Source of the DNA: Bacillus sp. FJAT-26390
GTDB taxonomy: Bacteria; Bacillota; Bacilli; Paenibacillales; Paenibacillaceae
Reading direction: 5' to 3'
Assembly: GCF_001682865.1 (NCBI RefSeq)
Contig: NZ_MAQX01000001.1
Location: forward strand, 496,001-560,000
DNA: 64,000 nt
The position numbers and the translations under genes were made by a program. Positions 41,979 through 52,703 of this stretch are shown here, one piece after another (positions within the stretch are counted from its first letter, which is position 1; each line of letters opens with the position of its first letter). The notes below the pieces were generated by a model, which had not been told where the DNA came from, made no database searches, and saw only the letters and a list, made by a program, of their open reading frames with translations.

Positions 41979-43193
41979 ATGCTAAAAGGGAAATCAATTA
42001 TACTCGGCATTACAGGCGGCATTGCAGCCTATAAAGGCGCGGCGCTATGCAGCAAGCTGGTGCAGGCGGGCGCGACCGTACACGTTATTATGACGGAATC
42101 GGCTACAAAATTTATAACGCCGCTAACTTTGCAAACGTTGTCTCGGAATCCGGTTTATATCGATACGTTTGATGAGAGGGATCCAGCGGTCGTATCGCAT
42201 ATCCATTTGGCTGACCATGCGGATTTAATCGTTATTGCTCCGGCTACCGCCAATGCGATTGCGAAGCTGGCCGGAGGCCATGCCGATGACATGCTGAGCA
42301 CGACGCTGCTCGCAGCGACATGTCCGATATTAATCGCTCCGGCAATGAACGTGCACATGTATGAGCATCCTGCCGTTGTGAACAATCTCGAGCTGCTTGC
42401 TTCCCGCGGCGTCATGTTTGTTGAGCCTGGCACCGGCCAGCTGGCATGCGGTTATGTTGCAAAAGGGCGCCTTGCAGAGCCGGAGGACATCGTTATGGCG
42501 ATTGACTCTTGGTTCAGCCAAGGCGGCAAGCTGAAAGGGAAACGGGTGCTTGTCACCGCAGGCGGCACGATGGAGCGGCTTGATCCGGTACGATATTTGA
42601 CGAATGATTCATCCGGCAAAATGGGCTTTGCGATTGCAGAAGCCGCGCTCCTTATGGGCGCTGACGTGACGCTGGTTGCAGGACGCACCACGGAAGCGCC
42701 GCCTACCGGCATGAAGGTCATTCGGGTGGAATCCGCGCAGCAGATGCTGGAGGCGGTAACGAGCGTTTATGACGAGATGGACATCGTCGTAAAATCGGCA
42801 GCAGTAGCCGATTACAGGGCGGTAAACATCAGTGATCAGAAAATGAAAAAGAGCGGCGAGAAGCTGGTGCTGGAGCTTGAGCGGACCACCGATATTTTGG
42901 AGACGCTTGGACAGCGAAAGCAGCATCAGTTTCTTGTTGGCTTCGCGGCAGAAACGGAGCAGGTTGAGCATTATGCGATGGACAAGCTGCGCAGAAAGCA
43001 TTGCGACCTCATTGTAGCTAACGATGTGAGCAAGGATGGGGCAGGCTTTAACGGGGATACGAATATCGTTCAGGTTTTTGGTTCGGAGGGGCTGGTTGAT
43101 GCCATGCCGCTTTTGTCTAAACGCGAGGTCGCTACCCGATTGCTTACGTTGATTGCAGAGCGTCTTCCTTCTTCCGGAGGGAGAGGCGAATGA
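41979..43193 (+). CDS. coaBC: Bifunctional phosphopantothenoylcysteine decarboxylase / synthase
   Basis: This 404-residue fusion makes 4'-phosphopantetheine for coenzyme A. The CoaC half (1-185) binds FMN (GITGGIAAYKGAALCSKLV; catalytic His in VSHIHLAD; PAMNVHMYEHP; LACGYVAKGRL). The CoaB half (190-404) has GKRVLVTAGGTMERLDPVR, KSAAVADYRAV and FAAETEQVE. ATG at 41979 follows TAGGGAG. Its stop overlaps the priA start by four bases (ATGA), so it heads a long housekeeping operon. Confidence 0.96.
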   Translation: MLKGKSIILGITGGIAAYKGAALCSKLVQAGATVHVIMTESATKFITPLTLQTLSRNPVYIDTFDERDPAVVSHIHLADHADLIVIAPATANAIAKLAGGHADDMLSTTLLAATCPILIAPAMNVHMYEHPAVVNNLELLASRGVMFVEPGTGQLACGYVAKGRLAEPEDIVMAIDSWFSQGGKLKGKRVLVTAGGTMERLDPVRYLTNDSSGKMGFAIAEAALLMGADVTLVAGRTTEAPPTGMKVIRVESAQQMLEAVTSVYDEMDIVVKSAAVADYRAVNISDQKMKKSGEKLVLELERTTDILETLGQRKQHQFLVGFAAETEQVEHYAMDKLRRKHCDLIVANDVSKDGAGFNGDTNIVQVFGSEGLVDAMPLLSKREVATRLLTLIAERLPSSGGRGE

Positions 43194-45682
43194 TTGCTAA
43201 AGTCATTGTAGACGTGCCGAGCCGCCAGACGGATCGGCCGTTTGATTATGAGGTACCCGCGGCGTTAGCGGACTGGATCGAGGTAGGCAGCCGCGTCGGC
43301 GTACCGTTTGGACCGCGTGTCCTACAAGGCTTCGTCACGCAGCTTGCAGAGACAACGGATGTAGACATGAAGCGTCTAAAGCCCGTTTCGGAGCTGCTCG
43401 ATCACGTCCCGCCGCTGCTGCCCGATCTTATCGAGCTTGCGAAGTGGATGAGCGAGAAATATTGCTGCTCATGGACGACGGCGCTGCAAGCGATGATTCC
43501 GGCTGCTTTGAAGGGAAAGGCTGAACGCCTTGTCGGCATACAGGACGAAGAAGCGGCAAGGGAGGATCTTCCCGCTGCCATGACGGAATGGATCGGATCA
43601 AGCGGACAGCTCGTAAAGCTGGAGGGGCTGCTGGAACGTTTCCCGGAGCATGCGAAAGCAATTAAGGCTGCGCTGCGCGAGGGTGTGCTGGTCGAACAAA
43701 CCTCTATTAAAGACCGCCTTGCCATCCGCAAGGTTTTAACTGTATTCGTTCCTGATGATACTGACGAAATCCGCAGGCAAATGGAAGCTTTGCCTGCGCG
43801 AGTAGCAAAGCAGCGCGAATTGCTGGCTTATATGCTCGATCACGGCGGACCCTTGCCTATGCAGCAGCTGCTCGCCGAGGCGGGAGGTTCTGCGGCAAGC
43901 GTGCGCTCTTTAGCGGAGAAAGGGCTTCTCGTTATAGAAGAGATCGAGCAGCAGCGTGATCCCTATGCGGGGCGCTTCTTCGAGCGAACGACACCGCTTG
44001 CGCTGACCGAAGGCCAGCAAGGCGTATTTGAACGTATCGCTAGAGCCGTTCATGCAGGCGAGCCTCAAACGATGCTGCTGCATGGCGTAACGGGGAGCGG
44101 CAAAACGGAGGTTTACTTGCAATCGATTCAGTTCTGCTTGGAGCAGGAAAAGCAAGCGATCGTGCTCGTTCCCGAAATTTCGCTCACCCCCCAAATGGTG
44201 GAGCGCTTCAAAGGACGGTTCGGAGATGCGGTGGCAGTGCTGCACAGCAGGCTCTCGAACGGCGAGCGCTATGACGAGTGGCGCAAAATTCGCAGCCGCC
44301 AGGTACAGGTGGCGATTGGCGCGCGTTCGGCTATTTTTGCACCGTTTGAACGACTTGGGCTTATTATAATTGATGAAGAGCATGAATCTTCCTACAAGCA
44401 GGAAGAGAGCCCGAAATACCATGCGCGCGATGTGGCGGTGCGAAGAGCGAGGCAGCATGGTGCCGCGGTCGTGCTTGGATCGGCAACGCCTTCTTTGGAG
44501 TCGTTTGCTGCGGCAAGCCGGACGTTAACGGCAAGGGACGAGGGCCGCGAGCCGGCGCTGCTGCCGATGCCCATACGCGTAGGCGGCAGGCCGCTGCCGC
44601 CGGTTGCGGTTATCGATATGCGCGAGGAGCTGAAGGAGGGCAACCGCTCGATGTTCAGCCGCCTGCTGCACAGCTCGCTTGCCGAGCGGCTTGAGCGTGG
44701 TGAGCAGTCGGTGCTGCTGCTGAACAGGCGCGGCTACTCCACATTCGTCATGTGCCGCTCCTGCGGTTATACTGCGGCTTGCCCGCACTGCGACATTTCC
44801 CTAACGTATCATCAGAAATCGCGCGCGCTGCGCTGCCACTATTGCGGGCATGCCGAGCAGGCGCCAACGACCTGTCCTTCCTGTCAAAGCGAGCATATTC
44901 GTTATTTTGGCACCGGGACGCAACGGGTTGAGGAGGAGCTCTCGAAGCTGTTCCCAGGCATTCGGGTAATCCGGATGGATGTGGACACAACGACGGAGAA
45001 AAACTCGCATGAGAAGCTGCTGAAGCAGTTCGGAGAGCGAAAAGCAGATGTGCTGCTAGGCACGCAAATGGTAGCGAAGGGGCTCGATTTTCCTTACGTC
45101 ACATTAGTCGGGGTCATCGCGGCGGATACGTCGCTTAATTTGCCTGATTTTCGCGCAGCCGAACGAACGTTTCAATTGCTTACGCAGGTTGCGGGGCGAG
45201 CTGGCAGGCATCATTTGCCAGGTGAAGTCGTTATACAAACCTATGCGCCGGAGCATTATGCGGTCGTAACGGCGCAGCAGCATGATTACTCGGCGTTTGT
45301 AAGCGAGGAGCTGCGGCATCGCAGCGCAATGGGCTATCCGCCTTATTGCAGGCTGATCCTCGTCACGATGTCCCATGAGCAGCTGCCGCTGCTATCGTCC
45401 ATCAGCGAACGATTTGCGGCGGACCTGCGCGAGTTAGCCGAGAATGAGGGCGTACTGCTGCCGCTAAGCAGCGGATTTAGTAGAGCGCTTGAGGTACTCG
45501 GGCCTGTTGCATCGCCGATTTCGAGAATGAAGGATCGCTACCGTTTTCAATGTGTGATAAAATATCGGGGGAACATCGATGCTTCGGCTCTCGTTCGCAA
45601 GGCGCTCACGTCGTTCACAGACGGGCCGCCGCAGCGCCAGGTGCAGTTCAGTATTGACGTAGATCCGCAAGTTATATTATAA
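43190..45682 (+). CDS. priA: Primosomal replication restart helicase PriA
   Basis: This 830-residue helicase reloads the replisome at stalled forks. It shows the N-terminal DNA-binding region (VPSRQTDRPFDYEVPAALAD), Walker A GVTGSGKTEVYL (about 303), DEEH box IIDEEHESSYKQ, and GSATPSLES. The zinc-binding cluster CRSCGYTAACPHC, then CHYCGHAEQAPTTCPSC, has eight cysteines. The helicase C-terminal motif is LTQVAGRAGR. The start overlaps the coaBC stop. Length and motifs are normal. Confidence 0.97.
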   Translation: MIAKVIVDVPSRQTDRPFDYEVPAALADWIEVGSRVGVPFGPRVLQGFVTQLAETTDVDMKRLKPVSELLDHVPPLLPDLIELAKWMSEKYCCSWTTALQAMIPAALKGKAERLVGIQDEEAAREDLPAAMTEWIGSSGQLVKLEGLLERFPEHAKAIKAALREGVLVEQTSIKDRLAIRKVLTVFVPDDTDEIRRQMEALPARVAKQRELLAYMLDHGGPLPMQQLLAEAGGSAASVRSLAEKGLLVIEEIEQQRDPYAGRFFERTTPLALTEGQQGVFERIARAVHAGEPQTMLLHGVTGSGKTEVYLQSIQFCLEQEKQAIVLVPEISLTPQMVERFKGRFGDAVAVLHSRLSNGERYDEWRKIRSRQVQVAIGARSAIFAPFERLGLIIIDEEHESSYKQEESPKYHARDVAVRRARQHGAAVVLGSATPSLESFAAASRTLTARDEGREPALLPMPIRVGGRPLPPVAVIDMREELKEGNRSMFSRLLHSSLAERLERGEQSVLLLNRRGYSTFVMCRSCGYTAACPHCDISLTYHQKSRALRCHYCGHAEQAPTTCPSCQSEHIRYFGTGTQRVEEELSKLFPGIRVIRMDVDTTTEKNSHEKLLKQFGERKADVLLGTQMVAKGLDFPYVTLVGVIAADTSLNLPDFRAAERTFQLLTQVAGRAGRHHLPGEVVIQTYAPEHYAVVTAQQHDYSAFVSEELRHRSAMGYPPYCRLILVTMSHEQLPLLSSISERFAADLRELAENEGVLLPLSSGFSRALEVLGPVASPISRMKDRYRFQCVIKYRGNIDASALVRKALTSFTDGPPQRQVQFSIDVDPQVIL

Positions 45683-45724
45683 ATAGCTATTACTATTTTA
45701 TTGAACGTAAAGGAAGGGAATACT

Positions 45725-46210
45725 ATGAGTATCCGTATAATTGTGAAAGATCCAGACCCGGTTTTGCGGGAGGTAGCTAAGGAAGTAACGAAGTTCAACC
45801 CCAATTTGCTAAAGCTTGTAAACGATATGGCAGAAACGATGTACGACGCGGAAGGCGTAGGCCTTGCAGCGCCACAAATCGGTATCTCAAAGCGGGTTAT
45901 TGTCGTTGACGTAGGCGATGAGAACGGCTTGATCGCGATGGTTAACCCGGTTATCGTTGAGCAGGAAGGCGAGCAGCTTGGTCCTGAAGGCTGCCTGAGC
46001 ATTCCTAACCTGAACGGTGATGTGCTGCGTGCAGACCGCATTGTCGTGACGGGCCAAGACGTTAACGGCGAATCGTTTACGGTCGAAGCACAAGGTTACT
46101 TCGCGCGTGCTTTCCAGCATGAGGTCGACCATTTGAACGGCATTTTGTTTACCGATTTGGCGGAGAGTATCTACGACATATCGGAAAGAGCTAGAAAAGG
46201 CGGCGAATAG
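45725..46210 (+). CDS. def: Peptide deformylase
   Basis: This 161-residue metalloenzyme removes the formyl group from new proteins. The three active-site motifs are intact: GVGLAAPQIG, EGCLSIP (metal Cys) and HEVDHLNG (metal His pair and catalytic Glu). ATG at 45725 has AAGGAAGGG upstream; the longer reading starting 8 codons earlier lacks this. It is followed after 4 bp by fmt, which adds the formyl group to initiator tRNA. Confidence 0.97.
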   Translation: MSIRIIVKDPDPVLREVAKEVTKFNPNLLKLVNDMAETMYDAEGVGLAAPQIGISKRVIVVDVGDENGLIAMVNPVIVEQEGEQLGPEGCLSIPNLNGDVLRADRIVVTGQDVNGESFTVEAQGYFARAFQHEVDHLNGILFTDLAESIYDISERARKGGE

Positions 46211-46214
46211 CTTC

Positions 46215-47168
46215 ATGCGTATCGTATTTATGGGAACGCCGGATTTTGCCGTTCCCTCTTTAAAACTGCTTCTTGAGCAGCAGTACAATGTTGTCGCTGT
46301 CGTAACACAGCCTGACCGGCCGAAGGGCCGCAAAAAAACGCTGACGCCGCCGCCTGTAAAGGAAGCGGCGTTGTCGCTTGGCCTGCCTGTGCTGCAGCCG
46401 GAGCGGATGCGCAGCGCAGAAGCCGTTGCAGCGGTGGCGGAGCTAGCTCCTGACCTAATCGTAACGGCAGCCTACGGCCAAATTTTGCCGAAGGCGCTGC
46501 TTGATATTCCGCGTCTTGGCTGCATTAACGTGCACGGCTCCTTGCTGCCGAAATATCGCGGCGGCGCTCCTATTCAGCGCTCTATCATCAATGGGGAGAG
46601 CTCAACAGGCGTGACGATCATGTATATGGCGGTAGGTCTCGACACGGGCGATATGATCAGCGTCGTGGAGCTTCCAATCACGGACGAGGATACATCGGGA
46701 ACGATGTTTGAGAAGCTAAGCATTGCTGGCGCGGATTTGCTTGGCCAAACGCTGCCGTCGATTATCGCCGGCGAGGCGAAGGCAGTGCCGCAGCAGGACG
46801 AGCAGGCAACATATGCGCCGAACCTGACTCGCGAGGATGAGCGAATCGATTGGACGAAGTCCGCACGCGCGATCTTTAATCAGGTGCGCGGCTTGTCGCC
46901 AATGGCGGGGGCATTCACTTATTTGAATGGCGAAGTTTTCAAAGTGTGGCAATGCGCTGTTCCATCGTCTTCTTCGAAAGCAGCAAGCTCTGCGCCGGGC
47001 ACAGTGCTAGCAGCGGACAGCAGCGGCATTCAAGTCCAGACTGGCGACGGCGTGCTGGTGCTAAGAGAAATTCAGCCTGCGGGAAAAAAAGCGATGAGCG
47101 CTTCGGATTGGCTGAAGGGTGCGCGTCTTGAAGCGGGCACGCTACTTGGCGATGGAGGTGCAGCATGA
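46215..47168 (+). CDS. fmt: Methionyl-tRNA formyltransferase
   Basis: This 317-residue enzyme transfers a formyl group from 10-formyl-THF to Met-tRNAi. It has the N-terminus MRIVFMGTPDFAVPSLK, the catalytic and folate motif INVHGSLLPKYRGGAPIQR, and MAVGLDTGDM. The C-terminal OB-like domain includes VFKVWQCAVP. The start follows the def stop closely. The stop overlaps the rsmB start by four bases. Confidence 0.97.
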   Translation: MRIVFMGTPDFAVPSLKLLLEQQYNVVAVVTQPDRPKGRKKTLTPPPVKEAALSLGLPVLQPERMRSAEAVAAVAELAPDLIVTAAYGQILPKALLDIPRLGCINVHGSLLPKYRGGAPIQRSIINGESSTGVTIMYMAVGLDTGDMISVVELPITDEDTSGTMFEKLSIAGADLLGQTLPSIIAGEAKAVPQQDEQATYAPNLTREDERIDWTKSARAIFNQVRGLSPMAGAFTYLNGEVFKVWQCAVPSSSSKAASSAPGTVLAADSSGIQVQTGDGVLVLREIQPAGKKAMSASDWLKGARLEAGTLLGDGGAA

Positions 47169-48685
47169 CGGAAAGCACGCAAAAGCCAAACGCCAATCGC
47201 AACGGCAGCAATAGCGTGAAAGGAAAGCCTAGAGCTAAATCAGGCAATAAGCGTCCTGCGAGCGGCGGCAAGCCTGCGGGCGGTTCCCCGCAGGCGCAGC
47301 AGCCGGGATCGCGCAAGGCAAAATCCCCGCGCGAGCTAGCGATGGATACGCTTGTTAAGGTTGCTCAAACCGGCGCCTACAGCAACTTGCAGCTTAACCG
47401 GACATTGCAGGATGCAGGCTTGCAGCGAGCGGATGCCGGCCTTGTCACCGAGCTTGTGTACGGTACGATTCAGCGGCAAGCGACGCTTGATTACTGGTTA
47501 AGCCGGTTTGTGTCCAAGGGGTTACATAAGCTTGAGCCATGGGTTCATCAACTGCTTCGCATGAGTGCTTATCAGCTTCTTTATTTGGACCGCATTCCCG
47601 CGCACGCAGCGGTGAACGAAGCGGTAACGATTGCGAAAAAACGCGGACATTCCGGCATTTCCGGCATGGTTAACGGCGTGCTTCGCAGTATCGACCGCGG
47701 CCGCGGGGAGCTGCAGGCTTCTGAAATTAAGCATGCGGATCCTATCGTGCAAATCGCGCTTCGCCACTCCTACCCGGAATGGCTCGTAAGCCGCTGGGTT
47801 GCCGCTTACGGCGCCGAAACGGCTGAAGCGATCTGCGCTGCGGGCAATGAGCATCCGCATTCCAGCGTTCGGGCGAATACGCTACGCGGAAGCCGCGAAG
47901 ACGTAATCGAATTGCTAAAGGAAGCCGGATATGAGGCCGAGCCATCCGCTATCGCGCCTGCGGGCATAGCGATCAATCGCGGCGGCAATCTTGCCGATAC
48001 GGACGGGTTCCGTGAAGGCTTATGGACGGTTCAGGATGAAAGCTCGATGCTGGTCGCGGAGGTCGTAGCGCCAAAAGCAGGCATGCAGGTACTTGATTGC
48101 TGCGCTGCTCCCGGCGGCAAGAGCACGCATCTGGCTGAGCTTATGGGCGGCAAGGGCAAGGTATGGGCGAATGATCTGCATGCTCATAAGCGTGATTTAA
48201 TCGTCACGCAGACCGAGCGTTTGAAGCTTCGCAACGTCGAGGCGATTACCGAGGATGCGCTTAAGCTGGCGGAACGCTTCAAGCCGCAATCGATGGATGC
48301 CGTCCTGCTGGACGCGCCATGCTCCGGATTTGGCGTTATTAGGCGGAAGCCGGAAATCAAATGGACCAAAACGGCAGGCGATGTATCCGATATTGCAGCC
48401 GTTCAGCAGCGTCTGCTGAGCGCAGTATGCGATTTGGTTCGCCCTGGCGGCGTGCTCGTATACAGCACATGCACGATCGAGAAAGACGAGAATGAACAGC
48501 AGGTTGCGAAATTTTTGCAGGAGCATCCTGAGTTTGAACTGGATCGCAATTGGCCGGAGGCCGTTGTAGATCAGTTAAAGAAAGTTGGCGCAATAAACGA
48601 GCATTTCGATGGACAAGCGCAGCTGCTTCCGCAGCATTTTGACAGTGACGGATTCTACATCGCTAGGATGGTAAAGCGTCCATAA
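47165..48685 (+). CDS. rsmB: 16S rRNA (cytosine-967-C5)-methyltransferase
   Basis: This 506-residue methyltransferase starts inside the fmt stop codon. A Lys/Ser/Gly-rich disordered tail (about 1-55) is longer than usual and precedes a NusB-like RNA-binding domain (about 58-185). The Rossmann methyltransferase has [18 protein letters not shown] (SAM site) and two cysteines, [10 protein letters not shown] and [12 protein letters not shown]. Those two serve as the RsmB catalytic pair that attacks C6 and releases product. Confidence 0.95.
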   Translation: MTESTQKPNANRNGSNSVKGKPRAKSGNKRPASGGKPAGGSPQAQQPGSRKAKSPRELAMDTLVKVAQTGAYSNLQLNRTLQDAGLQRADAGLVTELVYGTIQRQATLDYWLSRFVSKGLHKLEPWVHQLLRMSAYQLLYLDRIPAHAAVNEAVTIAKKRGHSGISGMVNGVLRSIDRGRGELQASEIKHADPIVQIALRHSYPEWLVSRWVAAYGAETAEAICAAGNEHPHSSVRANTLRGSREDVIELLKEAGYEAEPSAIAPAGIAINRGGNLADTDGFREGLWTVQDESSMLVAEVVAPKAGMQVLDCCAAPGGKSTHLAELMGGKGKVWANDLHAHKRDLIVTQTERLKLRNVEAITEDALKLAERFKPQSMDAVLLDAPCSGFGVIRRKPEIKWTKTAGDVSDIAAVQQRLLSAVCDLVRPGGVLVYSTCTIEKDENEQQVAKFLQEHPEFELDRNWPEAVVDQLKKVGAINEHFDGQAQLLPQHFDSDGFYIARMVKRP

Positions 48686-48785
48686 CCTATGCTTATGGCT
48701 GAACATGGACGTTTGTGGTAAAATAAATCGATGGCGGCGACCGGAACGGTTTAGCCGCCCTACTATAAGGTACAGGTGTGATGAA

Positions 48786-49832
48786 ATGAAACCATGCGTA
48801 TATGACTACACGCTCGAGCAGCTTCAACAATGGATGATTGACAACGGCGAGCCGGCATTCCGGGGCGGACAGCTGTTTGATTGGTTGTATGTGAAGCGAG
48901 TGAAGAGCTTTGAAGATATGTCTAACCTATCTAAAGGGCTTAGAGAAAAGCTTGACGAAAGCTTTCAAATTATAACGTTAAACGAAATTACGAAGTTTGA
49001 ATCGAAGGACGGAACCGTTAAGTTTCTGTTCGGCCTTCATGACGCGCATGCAATCGAAACGGTTATTATGCGGCATAACTATGGCAACAGCATTTGCGTT
49101 ACTACGCAGGTTGGCTGCCGGATCGGCTGTACGTTTTGCGCATCGACGCTTGGCGGCTTGAAGCGGAACCTGACTGCGGGCGAGATCGTCGCTCAGGTCG
49201 TGACTGCTCAGCAGATGCTTGATGCTACAGGCGAGCGCGTTTCCAGTATCGTTATTATGGGTTCTGGCGAGCCGTTTGAGAACTATGACGCAACGATGGC
49301 ATTCCTTCGCATCATGATTCATGAGAAGGGCCTGAATATCGGACAGCGCCATATCACTGTATCAACAAGCGGAATCGTCCCAAGCATGTATAAATTCGCA
49401 GAGGAAAATACGCAAATTAACTTGGCCTTGTCGATCCATGCGCCAAATGATGCGCTTCGCTCGAAGCTGATGCCGGTCAACCGCCGCTTCCCATTTGATG
49501 ACGTAATGGCAGCTTGCCATAACTACATTGCGAAGACAGGCCGGAGAATTACGTTTGAATATGCGCTTATCGGCGGAGTCAATGACCGTGCCGAGCATGC
49601 GCAAGAGCTTGCGGACGTGCTTCAAGGCATGTTATGCCATGTCAATTTGATTCCGGTTAACCACGTGCCTGAGCGGAATTATGTCCGTACGCCGCGTGAG
49701 GACATCTTTGAATTCCAACGCGTGCTTGAGAAAAATAAAGTGAGCGTAACGATCCGCAGGGAGCAAGGTCATGATATTGCGGCAGCTTGCGGCCAATTAA
49801 GAGCGAAACATATGGAGTCTCAGGCGAGGTGA
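48786..49832 (+). CDS. rlmN: Dual-specificity 23S rRNA/tRNA adenine-C2 methyltransferase
   Basis: This 348-residue radical-SAM enzyme methylates A2503 of 23S rRNA and A37 of some tRNAs. It contains the cluster motif [10 protein letters not shown] (about 116-125), the mechanistic cysteine in [15 protein letters not shown] near the C-terminus, and the N-terminal accessory domain ([21 protein letters not shown]). The ATG 48786 has only a weak AGGTGTG site; a much earlier reading lacks conserved sequence. It is part of the rsmB-rlmN-prpC-prkC order shared with B. subtilis. Confidence 0.95.
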   Translation: MKPCVYDYTLEQLQQWMIDNGEPAFRGGQLFDWLYVKRVKSFEDMSNLSKGLREKLDESFQIITLNEITKFESKDGTVKFLFGLHDAHAIETVIMRHNYGNSICVTTQVGCRIGCTFCASTLGGLKRNLTAGEIVAQVVTAQQMLDATGERVSSIVIMGSGEPFENYDATMAFLRIMIHEKGLNIGQRHITVSTSGIVPSMYKFAEENTQINLALSIHAPNDALRSKLMPVNRRFPFDDVMAACHNYIAKTGRRITFEYALIGGVNDRAEHAQELADVLQGMLCHVNLIPVNHVPERNYVRTPREDIFEFQRVLEKNKVSVTIRREQGHDIAAACGQLRAKHMESQAR

Positions 49833-49839
49833 TGACTGA

Positions 49840-50601
49840 TTGTTAACGGCAAACCGCAGTGATATCGGACGGGTTCGTCAAGTCAATGAAGATCAATCAT
49901 GGGTTAGTCAATTGAATAACGGGGTTACCCTTGCCATCGTAGCTGATGGCATGGGCGGTCACCAAGCTGGCGACGTAGCGAGCCAGAAGGCGGTAGACGC
50001 ATTCCGCAGCATGCTGGAGCAAAGCGCAGCAAAGGCTGACCTATCTCTACAAGAAGGCAAAATGCTTATTCGACAAGCCATTTCGCAAGCGAATGAGGCT
50101 GTTTTTGAGTTGGCTTCGCGCAATGAGCAATATCACAACATGGGCACTACGATTGTAGCTGCTTTGGTTAAGCAGAATAATGCGATTATTGGACATGTTG
50201 GCGACAGCCGCGCATATAAAATTAATGAAGGTGTCATCACGCAAATTACGAATGACCATACGCTCGTCAATGAATTGGTCAAATCCGGCCAGCTCAGCTT
50301 GGAGGAAGCAGCCCATCATCCGCGCCGCAATGTGCTTACACGCGCAATTGGCACGGATTCACATGTGGATATCGAGGTGCAAGCGGTGGAGCTGTCTCCG
50401 CAAGACGTGCTGCTGCTTTGCAGCGATGGATTAACGAATATGGTGAGCGAGCAGGAAATGCTGCTAACGGTCACGACGGAGCAGCTGGAGCTGGAAGCTA
50501 AAGCTGATCATCTCATTCAGCTTGCGCTGCATGCTGGCGGAGACGACAATATAACGGTCGTTCTCCTGCAAGAAGCGGCTGGCACGAACCGAGAGGGGTG
50601 A
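49840..50601 (+). CDS. prpC: PP2C-type serine/threonine phosphatase
   Basis: This 253-residue PPM phosphatase opposes the kinase encoded next. It has the metal ligand motifs NEDQSW, VADGMGGHQAGD, GDSRAY, CSDGLTNMV and GGDDNITVV. It is cytoplasmic. Start TTG at 49840, with AGGTGATG upstream, follows rlmN by 7 bp. The last codons overlap or abut the kinase gene, so expression is coupled. Confidence 0.94.
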   Translation: MLTANRSDIGRVRQVNEDQSWVSQLNNGVTLAIVADGMGGHQAGDVASQKAVDAFRSMLEQSAAKADLSLQEGKMLIRQAISQANEAVFELASRNEQYHNMGTTIVAALVKQNNAIIGHVGDSRAYKINEGVITQITNDHTLVNELVKSGQLSLEEAAHHPRRNVLTRAIGTDSHVDIEVQAVELSPQDVLLLCSDGLTNMVSEQEMLLTVTTEQLELEAKADHLIQLALHAGGDDNITVVLLQEAAGTNREG

Positions 50602-50606
50602 CAAGG

Positions 50607-52703
50607 ATGATCGGACAGGATTTAGGCGGGCGTTATGAGATTTTAACACGTATCGGCGGCGGCGGAATGGCGCTTGTTTATAAAGCGCATGATGTGCTGC
50701 TCAACAGAAAGGTCGCGGTAAAGGTGCTGCGGCAGCAATTTGTGCATGACGAGGAATTCATACGCCGATTCCGTCGTGAGGCACAGTCAGCAGCTGCGCT
50801 TTCTCATCCGAATGTCGTCAGCATCTATGATGTAGGGCAAGAAGAGGATACACATTACATCGTAATGGAATACATTGAAGGCCACAATTTGAATGAAATC
50901 ATACAAGAGCGTGCGCCGTTGCAAACAGATGAAGCGGTGCGTATTGCCATGCAAATCGCCGATGCGCTGGATCACGCGCATCAGAATCATATTATCCATC
51001 GCGATATTAAGCCTCATAATATCTTAATCGGCAAAAACGGGCGCGTTAAGGTTACCGACTTCGGTATTGCGCGCGCGGTTACATCGTCAACGATTACACA
51101 GACCGGCTCTGTCATGGGCTCGGTTCATTATTTTTCTCCTGAGCATGCCAAAGGGATCAATACGGGAGAGAAGTCTGATTTGTATTCGCTTGGCATCGTG
51201 CTCTATCAAATGCTTACCGCGCAGCTGCCGTTTCTCGGCGAAAGCCCGATCAGCATAGCGTTAAAGCATTTGCAGGAAAATTTCGAAGAGCCGCGTATCG
51301 TTAATCCGCATATTCCCCAAAGCGTGGAGAACGTCGTTCTTAAAGCGATGCGCAAAAACCCGAGCGAGCGTTACAACTCGGCGCATGAAATGCTTCTCGA
51401 TCTGGATACATGTATGCGTCCAGACCGGTTGAAGGAGCCTAAAATTACGTTTACGCATGTCAACGATTTGGAAGAGACCCGCGTCATGCCTGCCATTCGC
51501 GGAGATATTGCTTCTGCGGCTCCTAAGGAGCGGGAGCAGCCGATTAATGCGAAGAATGAAGAGAAGGCAGCGGTCAAAGAGCTGCCTCCTAATTCGAAAG
51601 GCTGGAAAAAGCCGCTTACGGTCGTGGGTGTTACGCTGGTTGTCCTTGGACTTATTATTTGGGGCTTTATCTGGCTGCTCGGCTTCCTTGACATAGCGGA
51701 AGTAGACGTGCCTTATGTAGTAGGCAAGCAGGAAGCCGAGGCGCGGCAAATGATTGAAGCCGCTGACCTTAAGGTGGAAGAGCCGGTCCTTCACGAGCAT
51801 AACAAGGAAATTCCGAAGGATCAGGTACTCAATCAGTCTAAGATGAACATGAAGGTAAAGGAAGGCTCCCTAATTCAAATTACAGTCAGCGATGGGCCGG
51901 AGCTTGAGGAGCTTGGCAATTACGTCGGCAAAGCATTGCAGACGGCGATTGACGAGCTGGGCGCATTAGGCATTACCGAGGACCAAATCGTCATTGATCC
52001 GGTGTTCAGCGAGGAGGCTGCGGATACGATACTTCAGCAGTCGCCTAAGCCTGGGGAGCAATATAATCCGGAATCCGTTGAATTTAATTTCATGGTCAGC
52101 AAAGGCCGAGAGACCGTTCCGATGCCGAATTTAATCGGCAAGCGCCTAGACGAAGCCAAGGATCTGGTTAAGGCAAGTGAGCTGACGCTTGATGACGCGG
52201 ATATTTTGTACGAACCTAGCTATTTGCATCAGAAGGATTTTGTCATTAGCCAAAACCCGTACAAACCGAAGGATCTTGTATCCAAAGGGGCAAAAATCTC
52301 GATCCGAGTAAGCTCGGGTCCGCCAGCGGATGCGAAGGAGCATCAATTCAATATTACGATCTCGCCGGCTGTAGCTGGAAAGACAAGTGAAATTCGAATT
52401 GAATATTCCGATGCGCGCGGTGAAAAAATTGAGTGGGATAAACGGCAAATTACGAGCACTCAAACGTTCCCTGTAACCGTTCTTGTTGCGCCGGATACAG
52501 AAGCCAGAGTGACGGTTTACCGCGACAATCAGTTTATCGATACCAAAACGATTTCGTACGATGAATTATTGCAGGGTACGAATTCATCCACCTTGACCAT
52601 TCCGGGTGAACAAGTGCCGGCGACAGATGTGCCGGTGCAAACGGAGGTTACCGAAAGCAATGATGAGCCAGTTGAAGAAGAGCAACCAACACAGCAGCCA
52701 TAA
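50607..52703 (+). CDS. prkC: Membrane serine/threonine kinase with PASTA domains
   Basis: The protein is about 698 residues. The eukaryotic-like kinase (10-275) has GGGGMALVYKA, IIHRDIKPHN and TDFGIARA. A linker precedes a membrane helix (about 335-360, LTVVGVTLVVLGLIIWGFIW). Three extracellular PASTA repeats follow (VPYVVGK..., LGNYVGKALQ..., MPNLIGKRLDEA...), then an Ig-like C-terminal part. PASTA repeats sense muropeptides or lipid II; PrkC controls spore germination and wall metabolism. ATG 50607 is favoured over GTG 50598 because GAGAGGGG lies nine bases before it. Confidence 0.95.
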   Translation: MIGQDLGGRYEILTRIGGGGMALVYKAHDVLLNRKVAVKVLRQQFVHDEEFIRRFRREAQSAAALSHPNVVSIYDVGQEEDTHYIVMEYIEGHNLNEIIQERAPLQTDEAVRIAMQIADALDHAHQNHIIHRDIKPHNILIGKNGRVKVTDFGIARAVTSSTITQTGSVMGSVHYFSPEHAKGINTGEKSDLYSLGIVLYQMLTAQLPFLGESPISIALKHLQENFEEPRIVNPHIPQSVENVVLKAMRKNPSERYNSAHEMLLDLDTCMRPDRLKEPKITFTHVNDLEETRVMPAIRGDIASAAPKEREQPINAKNEEKAAVKELPPNSKGWKKPLTVVGVTLVVLGLIIWGFIWLLGFLDIAEVDVPYVVGKQEAEARQMIEAADLKVEEPVLHEHNKEIPKDQVLNQSKMNMKVKEGSLIQITVSDGPELEELGNYVGKALQTAIDELGALGITEDQIVIDPVFSEEAADTILQQSPKPGEQYNPESVEFNFMVSKGRETVPMPNLIGKRLDEAKDLVKASELTLDDADILYEPSYLHQKDFVISQNPYKPKDLVSKGAKISIRVSSGPPADAKEHQFNITISPAVAGKTSEIRIEYSDARGEKIEWDKRQITSTQTFPVTVLVAPDTEARVTVYRDNQFIDTKTISYDELLQGTNSSTLTIPGEQVPATDVPVQTEVTESNDEPVEEEQPTQQP